Shown piece by piece: positions 44,384-51,913 of a stretch of DNA of 51,913 nucleotides. A program made the position numbers and the translations under genes. A model generated the notes under the pieces. It was not told the origin of the DNA and did no database searches. It saw only the letters and a list, made by a program, of their open reading frames with translations. The stretch comes from Pseudomonas sp. GM18. Its GTDB lineage: Bacteria > Pseudomonadota > Gammaproteobacteria > Pseudomonadales > Pseudomonadaceae. Every line of letters starts with the position of its first letter. Position 1 is the first letter of the stretch. The stretch is from positions 1-51,913 of the forward strand of contig NZ_AKJT01000006.1 in NCBI RefSeq assembly GCF_000282195.1, given 5' to 3'.

Positions 44384-45228
44384 CAACGCACATTCAGTTT
44401 TCTCCAGGCGATTACCTGGCTCCCGCCGTTGACTGGCTGAACGCCAATTTGCATGGGTTGTTCAAGGGCATCAGTCAGCTCATCGAGGCGGTACTGGGTG
44501 CGGTGGAGGGCGCGTTGCTTGCTCCCCATCCCTATTTGTTCATCGGCATTGTCGTTGTAGCGGCGTTCTTTTTTGCCAATAAGCGAGTCGCTGTTTTTGC
44601 TGCGGTGATGTTGGCTTTCTGTTTGTTCGCTGGCCTTTGGGGCGCGTCCATCCAGACAATTGCGCTCGTCAGCGTGTCGGTCCTGATCTCTGTTGCCATC
44701 GCTTTTCCGCTGGGGGTTTTGGCGGCCCGGGTGAAGCGTGTCGATGAAGCATTGCTGCCGATTCTGAACATCATGCAAACGGTGCCGCCTTGGGTTTACC
44801 TGATCCCTGCAGTGATGCTGTTCAGCCTGGGACGGGTGCCGGCGATCATCGCGACCATCGTGTATGGCATTCCACCGATGCTCAGGCTAACGACCCTTGC
44901 CTTTAAGCAGCTGCCCAAGGATCTACTCGAGTTGGGCCAGGCGTCCGGTGCTTCGCCCAAAGACATTTTGTTCAAGATAGAACTGCCGACTGCCGCACCC
45001 ACACTGTTGGTAGGCCTGAACCAATGCATCCTCATGTCCCTGGCGATGGTGGTGCTGGCAGGTTTGGTGGGGGCGGGCGGTCTGGGGGCTGAAGTGACCC
45101 GAGGCCTCTCCAGGATGGAGATGGGATTAGGGCTTCGAGCTGGCCTGGCCATTGTCGCTATTGCTCTGCTGTTGGATCGACTGTCACGCGGTGCGTTGCA
45201 GCGTCATTCCCCAAGAAAACTTCTTTGA
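44380..45228 (+). CDS. Betaine-type ABC permease 2
   Basis: 282 residues, same family as permease 1 but diverged. It begins with an amphipathic segment (YLAPAVDWLNANLHGLFKGIS), has about six helices, and its coupling loop is LLELGQASGASPKDILFKIELPTAAPTLLVGLNQC. The ATG at 44380 overlaps the previous stop (ATGA); an upstream in-frame TTG at 44374 is less likely. The racemase-family gene starts 12 bases later. Confidence 0.9.
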   Translation: MTTHIQFSPGDYLAPAVDWLNANLHGLFKGISQLIEAVLGAVEGALLAPHPYLFIGIVVVAAFFFANKRVAVFAAVMLAFCLFAGLWGASIQTIALVSVSVLISVAIAFPLGVLAARVKRVDEALLPILNIMQTVPPWVYLIPAVMLFSLGRVPAIIATIVYGIPPMLRLTTLAFKQLPKDLLELGQASGASPKDILFKIELPTAAPTLLVGLNQCILMSLAMVVLAGLVGAGGLGAEVTRGLSRMEMGLGLRAGLAIVAIALLLDRLSRGALQRHSPRKLL

Positions 45229-45240
45229 AAGGGCTTCAGT

Positions 45241-46239
45241 ATGAGACGCAGCTTTTTTTGCATTGATTCGCACGCGTGCGGCAACCCGGTTCGGGTCGTA
45301 GCGGGAGGTGCACCGCTGATGCCCTCGGTATCGATGGCGCAGCGGCGCGATATTTTCGTGCGTGACCATGACTGGGTACGCACCGCATTGATGTTCGAGC
45401 CCCGGGGACACGACATCATGTCCGGCGTCATCATCTATCCAACGGTACGTGATGACTGCGACTTCGGTGCATTGTTTATCGAAGTCAGCGGCTGCCTGCC
45501 AATGTGTGGAGCGGGCACGATCGGGTTATCGACCGTGGTCATTGAAGAGGGCCTGGTTACACCTCGTGAACCGGGAAAGCTCGCCATTGAAACACCCGCA
45601 GGACGCGTCGATGTCGAATACACCATGGGCGGCGAATTTGTTGAGTCCATTCGCTTATTCAACGTGGCCAGCTACCTGCACAGCGCTGATGTGGTCGTGG
45701 ATGTGCCAGGTGTCGGCACGTTTACGGTGGATATCGCCTACGGTGGGAATTTCTACGCGGTGGTCGAACCACAGGAATGCTGGGCTGGTTTTGAAGGGCA
45801 GACGACAGCTGACATTGTGGGGTTGAGCCAGAAGCTGCGCTCGGCGCTGGCAGAGATTTGTGATCCTGTGCATCCAGAGAACAGCAGGATCAGCGGGGTT
45901 CATCACATTATCTGGTGTGACAAACCACAAAGCAGAACCGTGCATGGCCGCTGTGCGGTGTTTTATGGCGATAAAGCCATTGATCGTTCTCCCGGTGGCA
46001 CCGGTACCTCGGCCCGCATGGCTCAACTGTATGGAAAGGGACGGTTGAACACAGGCGACATTTATCGACTTGAAAGTCTGATCGGTACGATCTACGAGGG
46101 GAAAGTCGAGGCTGCTGTCAGTGTCGGCTCCTTTGACGGCATGAAGCCAAGCATTAGCGGCTGGGCTGAGGTCATAGGCCACAACACCATTTTCGTAGAT
46201 GACAAAGACCCTCTGGCCCACGGGTTCCAGCTCGCCTAA
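45241..46239 (+). CDS. Proline racemase-family protein with altered active site
   Basis: 332 residues, full length for the proline racemase/hydroxyproline epimerase family. Cys89 is kept in the first motif (MCGAGTIG), but the family's following histidine (MCGHG) is Ala91. In the second motif DRSPGGTGTSAR the second catalytic cysteine is Gly252. Two-base epimerisation by the normal Cys/Cys pair is therefore unlikely; a one-sided dehydratase, lyase or other role is more plausible. It starts 12 bases after permease 2, so it is part of the operon. The family act on proline or hydroxyproline, which fits a proline-type betaine pathway. Confidence 0.88.
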   Translation: MRRSFFCIDSHACGNPVRVVAGGAPLMPSVSMAQRRDIFVRDHDWVRTALMFEPRGHDIMSGVIIYPTVRDDCDFGALFIEVSGCLPMCGAGTIGLSTVVIEEGLVTPREPGKLAIETPAGRVDVEYTMGGEFVESIRLFNVASYLHSADVVVDVPGVGTFTVDIAYGGNFYAVVEPQECWAGFEGQTTADIVGLSQKLRSALAEICDPVHPENSRISGVHHIIWCDKPQSRTVHGRCAVFYGDKAIDRSPGGTGTSARMAQLYGKGRLNTGDIYRLESLIGTIYEGKVEAAVSVGSFDGMKPSISGWAEVIGHNTIFVDDKDPLAHGFQLA

Positions 46240-46260
46240 ACAGCTTGGGCATGGCTTCAG

Positions 46261-46292
46261 CGGTTGATTCTTCGGCGGCGAAGAGTCAACCG
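46261..46292. terminator. Strong hairpin after the racemase-family gene
   Basis: CGGTTGATTCTTCG and CGAAGAGTCAACCG pair over 14 positions with one G:T, around a four-base loop. No T-run follows, so it may terminate the operon inefficiently, protect messenger ends, or serve as an operator for the next gene. Confidence 0.5.
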
Positions 46293-46341
46293 TGATTTGC
46301 ACAAGGTCTGCGTTCGTTAGAGTAAAGAAGCGAGGCGTAAA

Positions 46342-47355
46342 GTGATCGAGCGACGAGATTTCAGCGGCTGCATGAAGGGTAAAAACCTCCGTTATCTGGG
46401 TGAGATTCGAGTAGCGCCGACGTCCCATGCCCGGGCAGGATTTTTACTGCTCGAACACTTCTCGTTGCCTGCATTTACGCAAGCGCTCGATACGATGGTC
46501 ACCGCCAACCTTTTGCATCCCACGTCGTTCTCTTCACAAACCTTCGGGTTGCAAGACGGTGAGGTCACCAGCGACCTCGGCTTGGTCATTCGGCCTGATG
46601 CACGCCTGGAGGTTGCAGCCCTTAAAAACCTCAATTTGTTGGTCATATGCGGCGGCTACCGGACGGAACTCAAAGTCAATCACGAGCTGATCAGCCTCCT
46701 GAAAACAGCATCAGAGCTTGGTATCACACTGGCCGGGCTATGGAATGGGGCGTGGTTTTTGGGCGTGTCAGGTTTGCTTGAAGGGTATCGTTGTGCGATT
46801 CATCCCGAGCACCGACCCGCGCTCGCAGAAATTTCAAAGGTCACTCATGTCACCAGTGAAGCCTTTGTCGTGGATCGAGACAGGCTCACGGCTTCGAGTC
46901 CGGCGGGGGCTTTTCACATGGCCCTGGAGTGGATCAAGGGGCTGCATGGCAAGGCGCTTGTCGAGGGCATCGAAGACATTCTTTCTTTTGACGAGTCGCG
47001 GTATCGGCGTATCAAACCGACGCAGAACATCTCGTTGAGCGCCCCCCTTAAAGAGGTGGTCAAGCTGATGGACGCCAACCTTGAAGAGCCGCTGCAAATG
47101 GACCAACTGGCGGTCTATGCCGGACGTTCCCGTCGACAGATAGAGCGCTTGTTCAAAGAACAACTGGGTACCACGCCGCAGCGGTATTACCTGGAATTAC
47201 GCATTACCGAGGCACGGCGATTGCTGCAGCACACGGAGCTGTCCCAGGTCGATGTTCTGGTTGCCTGTGGTTTTGTTTCTCCCAGTCATTTCAGCAAGTG
47301 CTACAGCTCCTATTTTGGTTACCGGCCTTCGAAAGAAATTCGGCTGGTGAAATAA
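46342..47355 (+). CDS. GlxA-like AraC-family regulator (second)
   Basis: 337 residues. The DJ-1/PfpI-like domain (about 30-205, LLVICGG, GLWNGAWFLGVSGLLEG) has no catalytic cysteine. The C-terminal AraC domain includes LQMDQLAVYAGRSRRQIERLF and CGFVSPSHFSKCYSSYFGYRPS. Build and gene context resemble GbdR/CdhR regulators of betaine and carnitine catabolism. A GTG start at 46342 with a CGAGG ribosome site is used; an ATG at 46372 is possible. It probably activates the catabolic operon before it. It is similar to the regulator at 28605-29639, so the two may cross-talk. Confidence 0.9.
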   Translation: MIERRDFSGCMKGKNLRYLGEIRVAPTSHARAGFLLLEHFSLPAFTQALDTMVTANLLHPTSFSSQTFGLQDGEVTSDLGLVIRPDARLEVAALKNLNLLVICGGYRTELKVNHELISLLKTASELGITLAGLWNGAWFLGVSGLLEGYRCAIHPEHRPALAEISKVTHVTSEAFVVDRDRLTASSPAGAFHMALEWIKGLHGKALVEGIEDILSFDESRYRRIKPTQNISLSAPLKEVVKLMDANLEEPLQMDQLAVYAGRSRRQIERLFKEQLGTTPQRYYLELRITEARRLLQHTELSQVDVLVACGFVSPSHFSKCYSSYFGYRPSKEIRLVK

Positions 47356-47463
47356 ACAACGCCTGTTAAATCCTTTGTGACTGGTGGTACTTACCGCGAC
47401 GGTGGGCTATCGATTTCGTGCCGTTGCTGTTTGTGCGAGACCTTCTTTAGCCTTGGGGCCCCA

Positions 47464-49410
47464 ATGAATATCAAACAAAAACTGACTTGGGCTTTTGCAG
47501 TCATTGCTTCGTTGCCGATCATTCTGGTCGCGGCAATGGTCATCGTTAATCTGCGAAGCGACGCTGAAAGTAGCTTCGTTGACAGTAGCGGTCGGGAAAT
47601 CCGTCAAGTGGCCAACGCTATGCATCTGTTCTTCGACGGCATTAGCCAGAACGTCGAGTATGTGGCTTCTAACCCGGTGGTTACCGCAGCCGGCCACGAT
47701 GTAAAAAACTTCATGAATGATCCGTCGGCGGCCATGCCCGCGTCTGATACGGACAAACGGATTCTCGCGTTTTTCACCGGTCTTGCCCTGAGCCATCCGT
47801 CCTATACCTATGTCTCCTATGGCTTGAGTAACGGCTCTTATGCGACCTGGCCAGGCGATCAGAAGATTGCCAACTATGATCCGCGTCCCCGTCCCTGGTA
47901 CAAGCTCGCTCTGGCTAATCCCGGCAAAACCTTGCGTACTGAAGCCTACTACTGGGCCGGCGACGATGCCGTTCTGGTGAGCACTGTTCGCACCGTTGAC
48001 AATGCTTTAGGCACCGCCGCTGGTGTGGTCAACATCGACGTATCCCTGAACCAGCTTACGGCCATGATCAAGCAGATCAAACTTGGGGAGAGCGGCTATT
48101 TGTTGCTGATCGAGAACAACGGTACGGTGCTGGTTGATCCGAAAAGCCCGGAGCATAACTTCAAGAAATTGGGCGAGCTGGGTCAAGGTTTCAGCGAGCT
48201 GGCCAAGGCGGGCTCCGGCCTGGTCAAAGTGAACATCGATGGCGAGCCGTTCATGGCTAACGTGTTCCCTTCGGATCAGCTGGGTTGGCGTTTCATCGGG
48301 CTGATCAAGCAAGACGAGGTCATGGTATCGGCCACCCGTTTGACCTGGCTGATTGGTGCAATCGCCACAGTGTTAGCCGTGATCTTCGCGATGCTTGGTT
48401 CCAGCTTCGCAACGCTTATCGTGCGCCCGATTCGAGGTGTTTCCAGCGGTCTCGAAGGCATTGCTCAAGGCGATGGCGACTTGACGAAAAACCTGACAAT
48501 TCGTGGCACGGATGAGACTGCACAGTTGGCAAGCTGGTTTAACCAGTTTCTGGGGGCGATTCGCGACCTGATACAGCACATTGGTCTGGCGGCGACCAGG
48601 ATCCTCGACAGTTCCACCAGCTCGACTCAAGTGTCGAACGATATGGCGGAAGCTGCCGGGCGCCAGCGTGAAGCGGTGGACATGGTCTCTACGGCCTTTC
48701 ACCAGATGGTCGCTACAGCCAATGAAGTGGCTCGCTCTTGCAGTCAGGCTGCGGAGTCTGCTGACAGTGGTCAGCGTCAGGCTCGTGAAGGTCAACAACA
48801 GATCGATGATGCGGTGCAGAGCGTTGATCAGTTGAGTGCCGAGATCACCCGATCGGCCAAGGACATGACGCAGCTGGAAAAAGACAGCAACGACATTCAG
48901 TCGATCCTCGATACCATTCGCTCGATTGCGGAACAGACGAACCTGCTGGCCCTCAACGCTGCGATTGAGGCCGCGCGAGCCGGGGAGCAAGGACGTGGCT
49001 TTGCTGTTGTAGCAGATGAAGTCCGTGCGCTGGCCAAACGCACAGCCGACTCGACCGCCGAGATCGATACTTTGCTGGGGAATCTGGCCAAGCGCACAGC
49101 CGCGGTTGCGCACCAGATGCACGCCAGTCTGGACGTGTCGAATCAATCCGTGACCAGGATCGGCCAAGCGCGCAGCAGCTTTGGTCTGATCCGAGAGTCG
49201 GTGGATGTCATTCGCGACATGAACACTCAGATTGCCACAGCCGCCGAGGAACAACATCAGGTCGCTGAAGACATCAATCGCCACATCAGCCAGATCCATG
49301 GAGACGCACAATTGGTCGCCGAGCTGGCCAACTCAGCGCGTGGGGATTCGAAGAACCTGGCGTCCTTGTCGCTTGAGCTGGATGCGTTAGTGAAACGCTT
49401 CAGAACCTGA
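47464..49410 (+). CDS. Methyl-accepting chemotaxis protein with dCache sensor
   Basis: 648 residues: TM1 (about 10-30), a periplasmic dCache domain (about 35-270), TM2 (about 285-310), HAMP, and a cytoplasmic signalling domain with the conserved tip [20 protein letters not shown]. The sensor contains [12 protein letters not shown] followed by EAYYWAGDD and GVVNIDVS, the pattern of amino-acid- or amine-binding dCache domains. No C-terminal CheR-binding pentapeptide (ends VKRFRT). Beside a betaine uptake and degradation cluster, its ligand is probably the same compound or a relative. A longer frame from 47377 would hide TM1. Confidence 0.92.
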   Translation: MNIKQKLTWAFAVIASLPIILVAAMVIVNLRSDAESSFVDSSGREIRQVANAMHLFFDGISQNVEYVASNPVVTAAGHDVKNFMNDPSAAMPASDTDKRILAFFTGLALSHPSYTYVSYGLSNGSYATWPGDQKIANYDPRPRPWYKLALANPGKTLRTEAYYWAGDDAVLVSTVRTVDNALGTAAGVVNIDVSLNQLTAMIKQIKLGESGYLLLIENNGTVLVDPKSPEHNFKKLGELGQGFSELAKAGSGLVKVNIDGEPFMANVFPSDQLGWRFIGLIKQDEVMVSATRLTWLIGAIATVLAVIFAMLGSSFATLIVRPIRGVSSGLEGIAQGDGDLTKNLTIRGTDETAQLASWFNQFLGAIRDLIQHIGLAATRILDSSTSSTQVSNDMAEAAGRQREAVDMVSTAFHQMVATANEVARSCSQAAESADSGQRQAREGQQQIDDAVQSVDQLSAEITRSAKDMTQLEKDSNDIQSILDTIRSIAEQTNLLALNAAIEAARAGEQGRGFAVVADEVRALAKRTADSTAEIDTLLGNLAKRTAAVAHQMHASLDVSNQSVTRIGQARSSFGLIRESVDVIRDMNTQIATAAEEQHQVAEDINRHISQIHGDAQLVAELANSARGDSKNLASLSLELDALVKRFRT

Positions 49411-49437
49411 TATTGCCGACACGCTAAGGAGGAGGGC

Positions 49438-50367
49438 ATGACCGAAGTGCGATTGAAGAGCGATCAAACAAAAAACACGGCGTACTTAACTACGCCCACC
49501 GTTGCCGCTAGTCCTGGGGTTGCAAGGCCCCAACTCGGGATTTTTTTATGCCTGCTTTCTATGCTTATCTTTGCGAGCCAGGACGGAATAACCAAGGTGC
49601 TTGTCAAAGACTTCCCGGTTACCCAACTGGTCATGGTTCGTTACTGGGTGTTTGTCGTTTTTGCCCTCGGATATGCTGCCTGCCAAGGTAGGGGCAAAGA
49701 GTCATTTCGCAGTAAGCACCCTTGGCTCCAAATCATTCGAGCGCTGTTAGCCGTGGGTGAAACCATACTGTTTGCAGTGGGGCTACGATATTTGGGCCTG
49801 GCCGAAATGCATGCGCTCTATGCCGTATTTCCGCTGATGGCACTGGCATTGGCGGGGGCCGTGCTTGGAGAGTTCATAGGTCTGCGGCGCTGGATTGCCG
49901 CCGCCATCGGGTTCACCGGGACACTGATCATCCTTCGACCAGGCGCGGGCGTTTTTGAACTCGCGGCGCTGATTCCGCTGCTGGCGGCTTTGGCGTTCGC
50001 CGTGTTCAACGTACTGACGCGCCGGATTAGCCAGCACGACGCCTTTGCGACGAACATGCTCTTTATGGCAGGTGTGGGGGCACTGACGGTCACATTTGCG
50101 GGGTTGCCCGCATGGGTTGTTCCGACTCCGGTCCAGGGCCTCTTGATGGGGATTCTGTCATTGATGGGAGTAGTCGCTCAGATTCTCTTCATTCAAGCAC
50201 TGAAATACGCGACCGCTTCCTCCCTGCAGCCTTTCAACTATGCGCTTCTGGTGTTCGCCACGTTGATTGGAGTGATCGTTTTTGCCGAGCGCCCTGATAC
50301 CTGGGTGGTTGTTGGAGCCACGTTGGTGATTATCGGTGGGCTTTATGCGATTAAAGCGAAGGCGTGA
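49438..50367 (+). CDS. DMT-family transporter (two EamA domains)
   Basis: 309 residues with about ten hydrophobic helices in two EamA repeats (LGIFLCLLSMLIFASQDGIT; LIPLLAALAFAVFNVLTRR). An unusually long polar N-terminal lead of about 32 residues comes first. Members export amino acids or other metabolites, or import S-adenosylmethionine and similar compounds. It starts 27 bases after the chemoreceptor gene with GGAGG as ribosome site, so probably one operon. Substrate not known. Confidence 0.87.
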   Translation: MTEVRLKSDQTKNTAYLTTPTVAASPGVARPQLGIFLCLLSMLIFASQDGITKVLVKDFPVTQLVMVRYWVFVVFALGYAACQGRGKESFRSKHPWLQIIRALLAVGETILFAVGLRYLGLAEMHALYAVFPLMALALAGAVLGEFIGLRRWIAAAIGFTGTLIILRPGAGVFELAALIPLLAALAFAVFNVLTRRISQHDAFATNMLFMAGVGALTVTFAGLPAWVVPTPVQGLLMGILSLMGVVAQILFIQALKYATASSLQPFNYALLVFATLIGVIVFAERPDTWVVVGATLVIIGGLYAIKAKA

Positions 50368-50409
50368 ACCTACCTGAGTGTATGAAGTACTCAATGTGTG
50401 GTTGGCTTC

Positions 50410-50440
50410 TAAAAAAGGGCAGCTCAAAGCTGCCCCTTTC
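50410..50440 (-). terminator. Intrinsic terminator of fdhA
   Basis: GGGCAGCT and AGCTGCCC pair around a three-base loop. On the minus strand the stem is followed by TTTTTT. It lies between the convergent DMT and fdhA genes and fits the end of fdhA. Confidence 0.85.
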
Positions 50441-50452
50441 CCAACCTACTCC

Positions 50453-51652
50453 TTAGGCCGCGCTAAACAGCTTGTGCGGATCCATGACGAATTTCTTCGG
50501 CACTCCGGCATCGAACTCGTGGTAACCGCGCGGCGCGTCGTCCAGGCTGATCACCTGCACGCCGACGACCTCGGCAATGTTGATCCGGTCCCACATGATC
50601 GCCTGCATCAGCTGACGGTTGTACTTCATCGTCGGGGTCTGGCCGGTGTGGAAGCTGTGTGACTTGGCCCAGCCGAGGCCGAAACGGATGTTCAGGCTGC
50701 CATGCTTGGCGGCTTTGTTGACCGCGCCCGGGTCTTCGGTGACATACAGACCGGGGATACCGATATTGCCGGCGACCCGCACCACGCCCATCAGCGCGTT
50801 GAGCACATCGGCCGGGGCCTCGTGCTGCGCGCCGTCATGGCCGTGGCCTCGGGCTTCGAAGCCGACCGCATCGACCGCACAATCGACTTCCGGCTCACCG
50901 AGCAGGTTGGCGATTTGCTCGTGCAGCGGAGTGTCCAGGGTCAGGTCGGCGATCTCGAAGCCCTGGGCCTTGGCATGTGCCAGACGCAGCGGATTGACGT
51001 CACCGATTATCACCACCGCCGCACCCAGCAGACGGGCGGAGGCGGCAGCAGCCAGTCCGACCGGACCGGCACCGGCGATATACACCGTGCTGCCAGGGCC
51101 GACGCCGGCGGTCACCGCACCATGGTAGCCGGTCGGCAGGATATCGGAGAGGCAGGTCAGGTCGCGGATTTTCTCCATTGCCTTGTCGCGGTCGGGCAGC
51201 TTCAGCAGGTTGAAGTCGGCATACGGCACCAGCACGTATTCGGCCTGGCCGCCAACCCAATCGCCCATGTCCACATAGCCATAGGCACCGCCGGGGCGCG
51301 CCGGGTTGACCGTCAGGCAGACGCCAGTGTGTTGTTCCTTGCAACTGCGACAACGGCCGCAGGCGACGTTGAACGGCACCGAAACCAAGTCACCGATCTG
51401 CACGTTTTCCACGTCACGGCCCTTCTCGATCACCTCGCCGGTAATCTCATGGCCAAGCACCAGCCCGACCTGGGCCGTGGTCCGGCCACGCACCATATGC
51501 TGGTCGGAGCCGCAGATATTGGTCGAAACCACGCGCAGGATCACGCCATGGTCAATGCGCTTGCCGCGTGGGTCTTCCATTTTCGGATAGGGGATGGTCT
51601 GCACCTCGACCTTGCCTGCGCCGAGATACACGACACCACGATTACCAGACAT
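50453..51652 (-). CDS. fdhA: Glutathione-independent formaldehyde dehydrogenase
   Basis: 399 residues, the length of the P. putida enzyme, zinc-dependent medium-chain dehydrogenase. The catalytic zinc region is TNICGSDQHMVRGRT, structural zinc cysteines are in CGRCRSCKEQHTGVC, the NAD-binding glycines are in IAGAGPVGLAAA, and the family insert GFEARGHGHDGAQHE is present. It oxidises formaldehyde to formate. The start at 51652 (MSGNRGVV) is preferred to one at 51685. In pseudomonads fdhA serves N-demethylation of betaine and sarcosine; here it also suits the Rieske oxygenase at 35836-37071. Confidence 0.95.
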   Translation of the reverse strand: MSGNRGVVYLGAGKVEVQTIPYPKMEDPRGKRIDHGVILRVVSTNICGSDQHMVRGRTTAQVGLVLGHEITGEVIEKGRDVENVQIGDLVSVPFNVACGRCRSCKEQHTGVCLTVNPARPGGAYGYVDMGDWVGGQAEYVLVPYADFNLLKLPDRDKAMEKIRDLTCLSDILPTGYHGAVTAGVGPGSTVYIAGAGPVGLAAAASARLLGAAVVIIGDVNPLRLAHAKAQGFEIADLTLDTPLHEQIANLLGEPEVDCAVDAVGFEARGHGHDGAQHEAPADVLNALMGVVRVAGNIGIPGLYVTEDPGAVNKAAKHGSLNIRFGLGWAKSHSFHTGQTPTMKYNRQLMQAIMWDRINIAEVVGVQVISLDDAPRGYHEFDAGVPKKFVMDPHKLFSAA

Positions 51653-51762
51653 GATTTCACCTCGCTTTTGTTGTTGTGAGAACACGGCCCTTGTACTGCG
51701 AAGGGTCGCGCGGCCTTACAATGCGGCGGTATATGTCTTGCGTTTGCGCGTGAATGCAGAAT

Positions 51763-51784
51763 GGTTGGAAGTCACCTTCCAACC
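51763..51784. promoter_or_regulatory. Inverted repeat upstream of fdhA
   Basis: GGTTGGAAG and CTTCCAACC pair perfectly around TCAC, about 110 bases upstream of the fdhA ATG. No U-run on either strand, so an operator or an attenuating hairpin is as likely as a terminator for the gene to the right. Confidence 0.45.
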
Positions 51785-51825
51785 ACGCGTGATTAGCAGT
51801 CATCGTATCGATCCTACGCCTGGTA

Positions 51826-51912
51826 TCAGCACTCTGCGAGGGCATTTAGCACCCAATTACCCTCCCGGTTGGCAGGGCTGGTCGTCTGGAAGAAGTGGCT
51901 GGTGCCGTTACG
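51826..51912 (-). CDS. Possible C-terminal end of an upstream gene (partial)
   Basis: The minus frame entering from the right edge is open for 28 codons and ends ANREGNWVLNALAEC before a TGA. The composition looks protein-like and GNW recalls the end of some DUF1254/DUF1214-type proteins, but too little is seen to name it. It may be a chance open frame. Confidence 0.25.
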   Translation of the reverse strand, partial: RNGTSHFFQTTSPANREGNWVLNALAEC

Positions 51913-51913
51913 T

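Overview
The window is chromosomal DNA from a Pseudomonas, most likely of the P. fluorescens group. The evidence is the gacA-uvrC-pgsA-tRNA-Gly block with a TTG-started gacA, an HbcR-type sigma54 locus for 3-hydroxybutyrate, a P. fragi-type lipase, REPIN-like palindromes with the GTAGGAGCTGCCGAAGGC core, and GC-rich coding sequence. No phage, transposase, integrase or CRISPR array was seen.

Left part, 1-27201 (core-like). A RidA-family fragment, an IclR regulator, a D-threonine-aldolase/D-serine-dehydratase-fold enzyme and a PfkB sugar kinase form a small catabolic group. Next come a PpiC parvulin, a PAS-rich hybrid histidine kinase and a PilU-type ATPase. The ketone-body locus follows on the minus strand: acetoacetyl-CoA synthetase, 3-hydroxybutyrate dehydrogenase, a GntP-like permease and a sigma54 activator (hbcR), with a recognisable -24/-12 promoter and GTCTC-N6-GAGAC palindromes upstream. 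Then a yejABEF peptide ABC transporter, a second PpiC and an unsecreted lipase. A DAHP synthase gene follows, preceded by two aromatic-rich leader peptides separated by a strong intrinsic terminator (a probable attenuator). A nitrilase-family hydrolase, a GNAT acetyltransferase, gacA, uvrC, pgsA and tRNA-Gly(GCC) complete this part.

Right part, 27202-50400 (accessory in character, visibly more AT-rich between genes). A six-gene minus-strand run encodes a ProVWX-type betaine importer, an MmgE/PrpD-family enzyme, a GlxA-like AraC regulator and an MFS carrier. It diverges from a LysR gene. A Rieske oxygenase of the betaine-demethylase type then diverges from a plus-strand cluster: DapA-family lyase, aldehyde dehydrogenase, FAD oxidoreductase, a second betaine-type ABC importer with two different permeases, a proline-racemase-family protein with altered catalytic positions, a second GlxA-like regulator, a dCache chemoreceptor and a DMT carrier. 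The glutathione-independent formaldehyde dehydrogenase fdhA lies beyond it.

Taken together, the right part looks like a dedicated system to sense, import, N-demethylate and degrade a quaternary ammonium compound. The enzyme families (racemase, FAD oxidase, DapA-type deaminase/lyase, aldehyde dehydrogenase) match, class by class, the route from hydroxyproline to 2-oxoglutarate, so a proline- or hydroxyproline-type betaine is a reasonable but unproven guess. The racemase-family protein lacks the second catalytic cysteine, which argues for a variant reaction.
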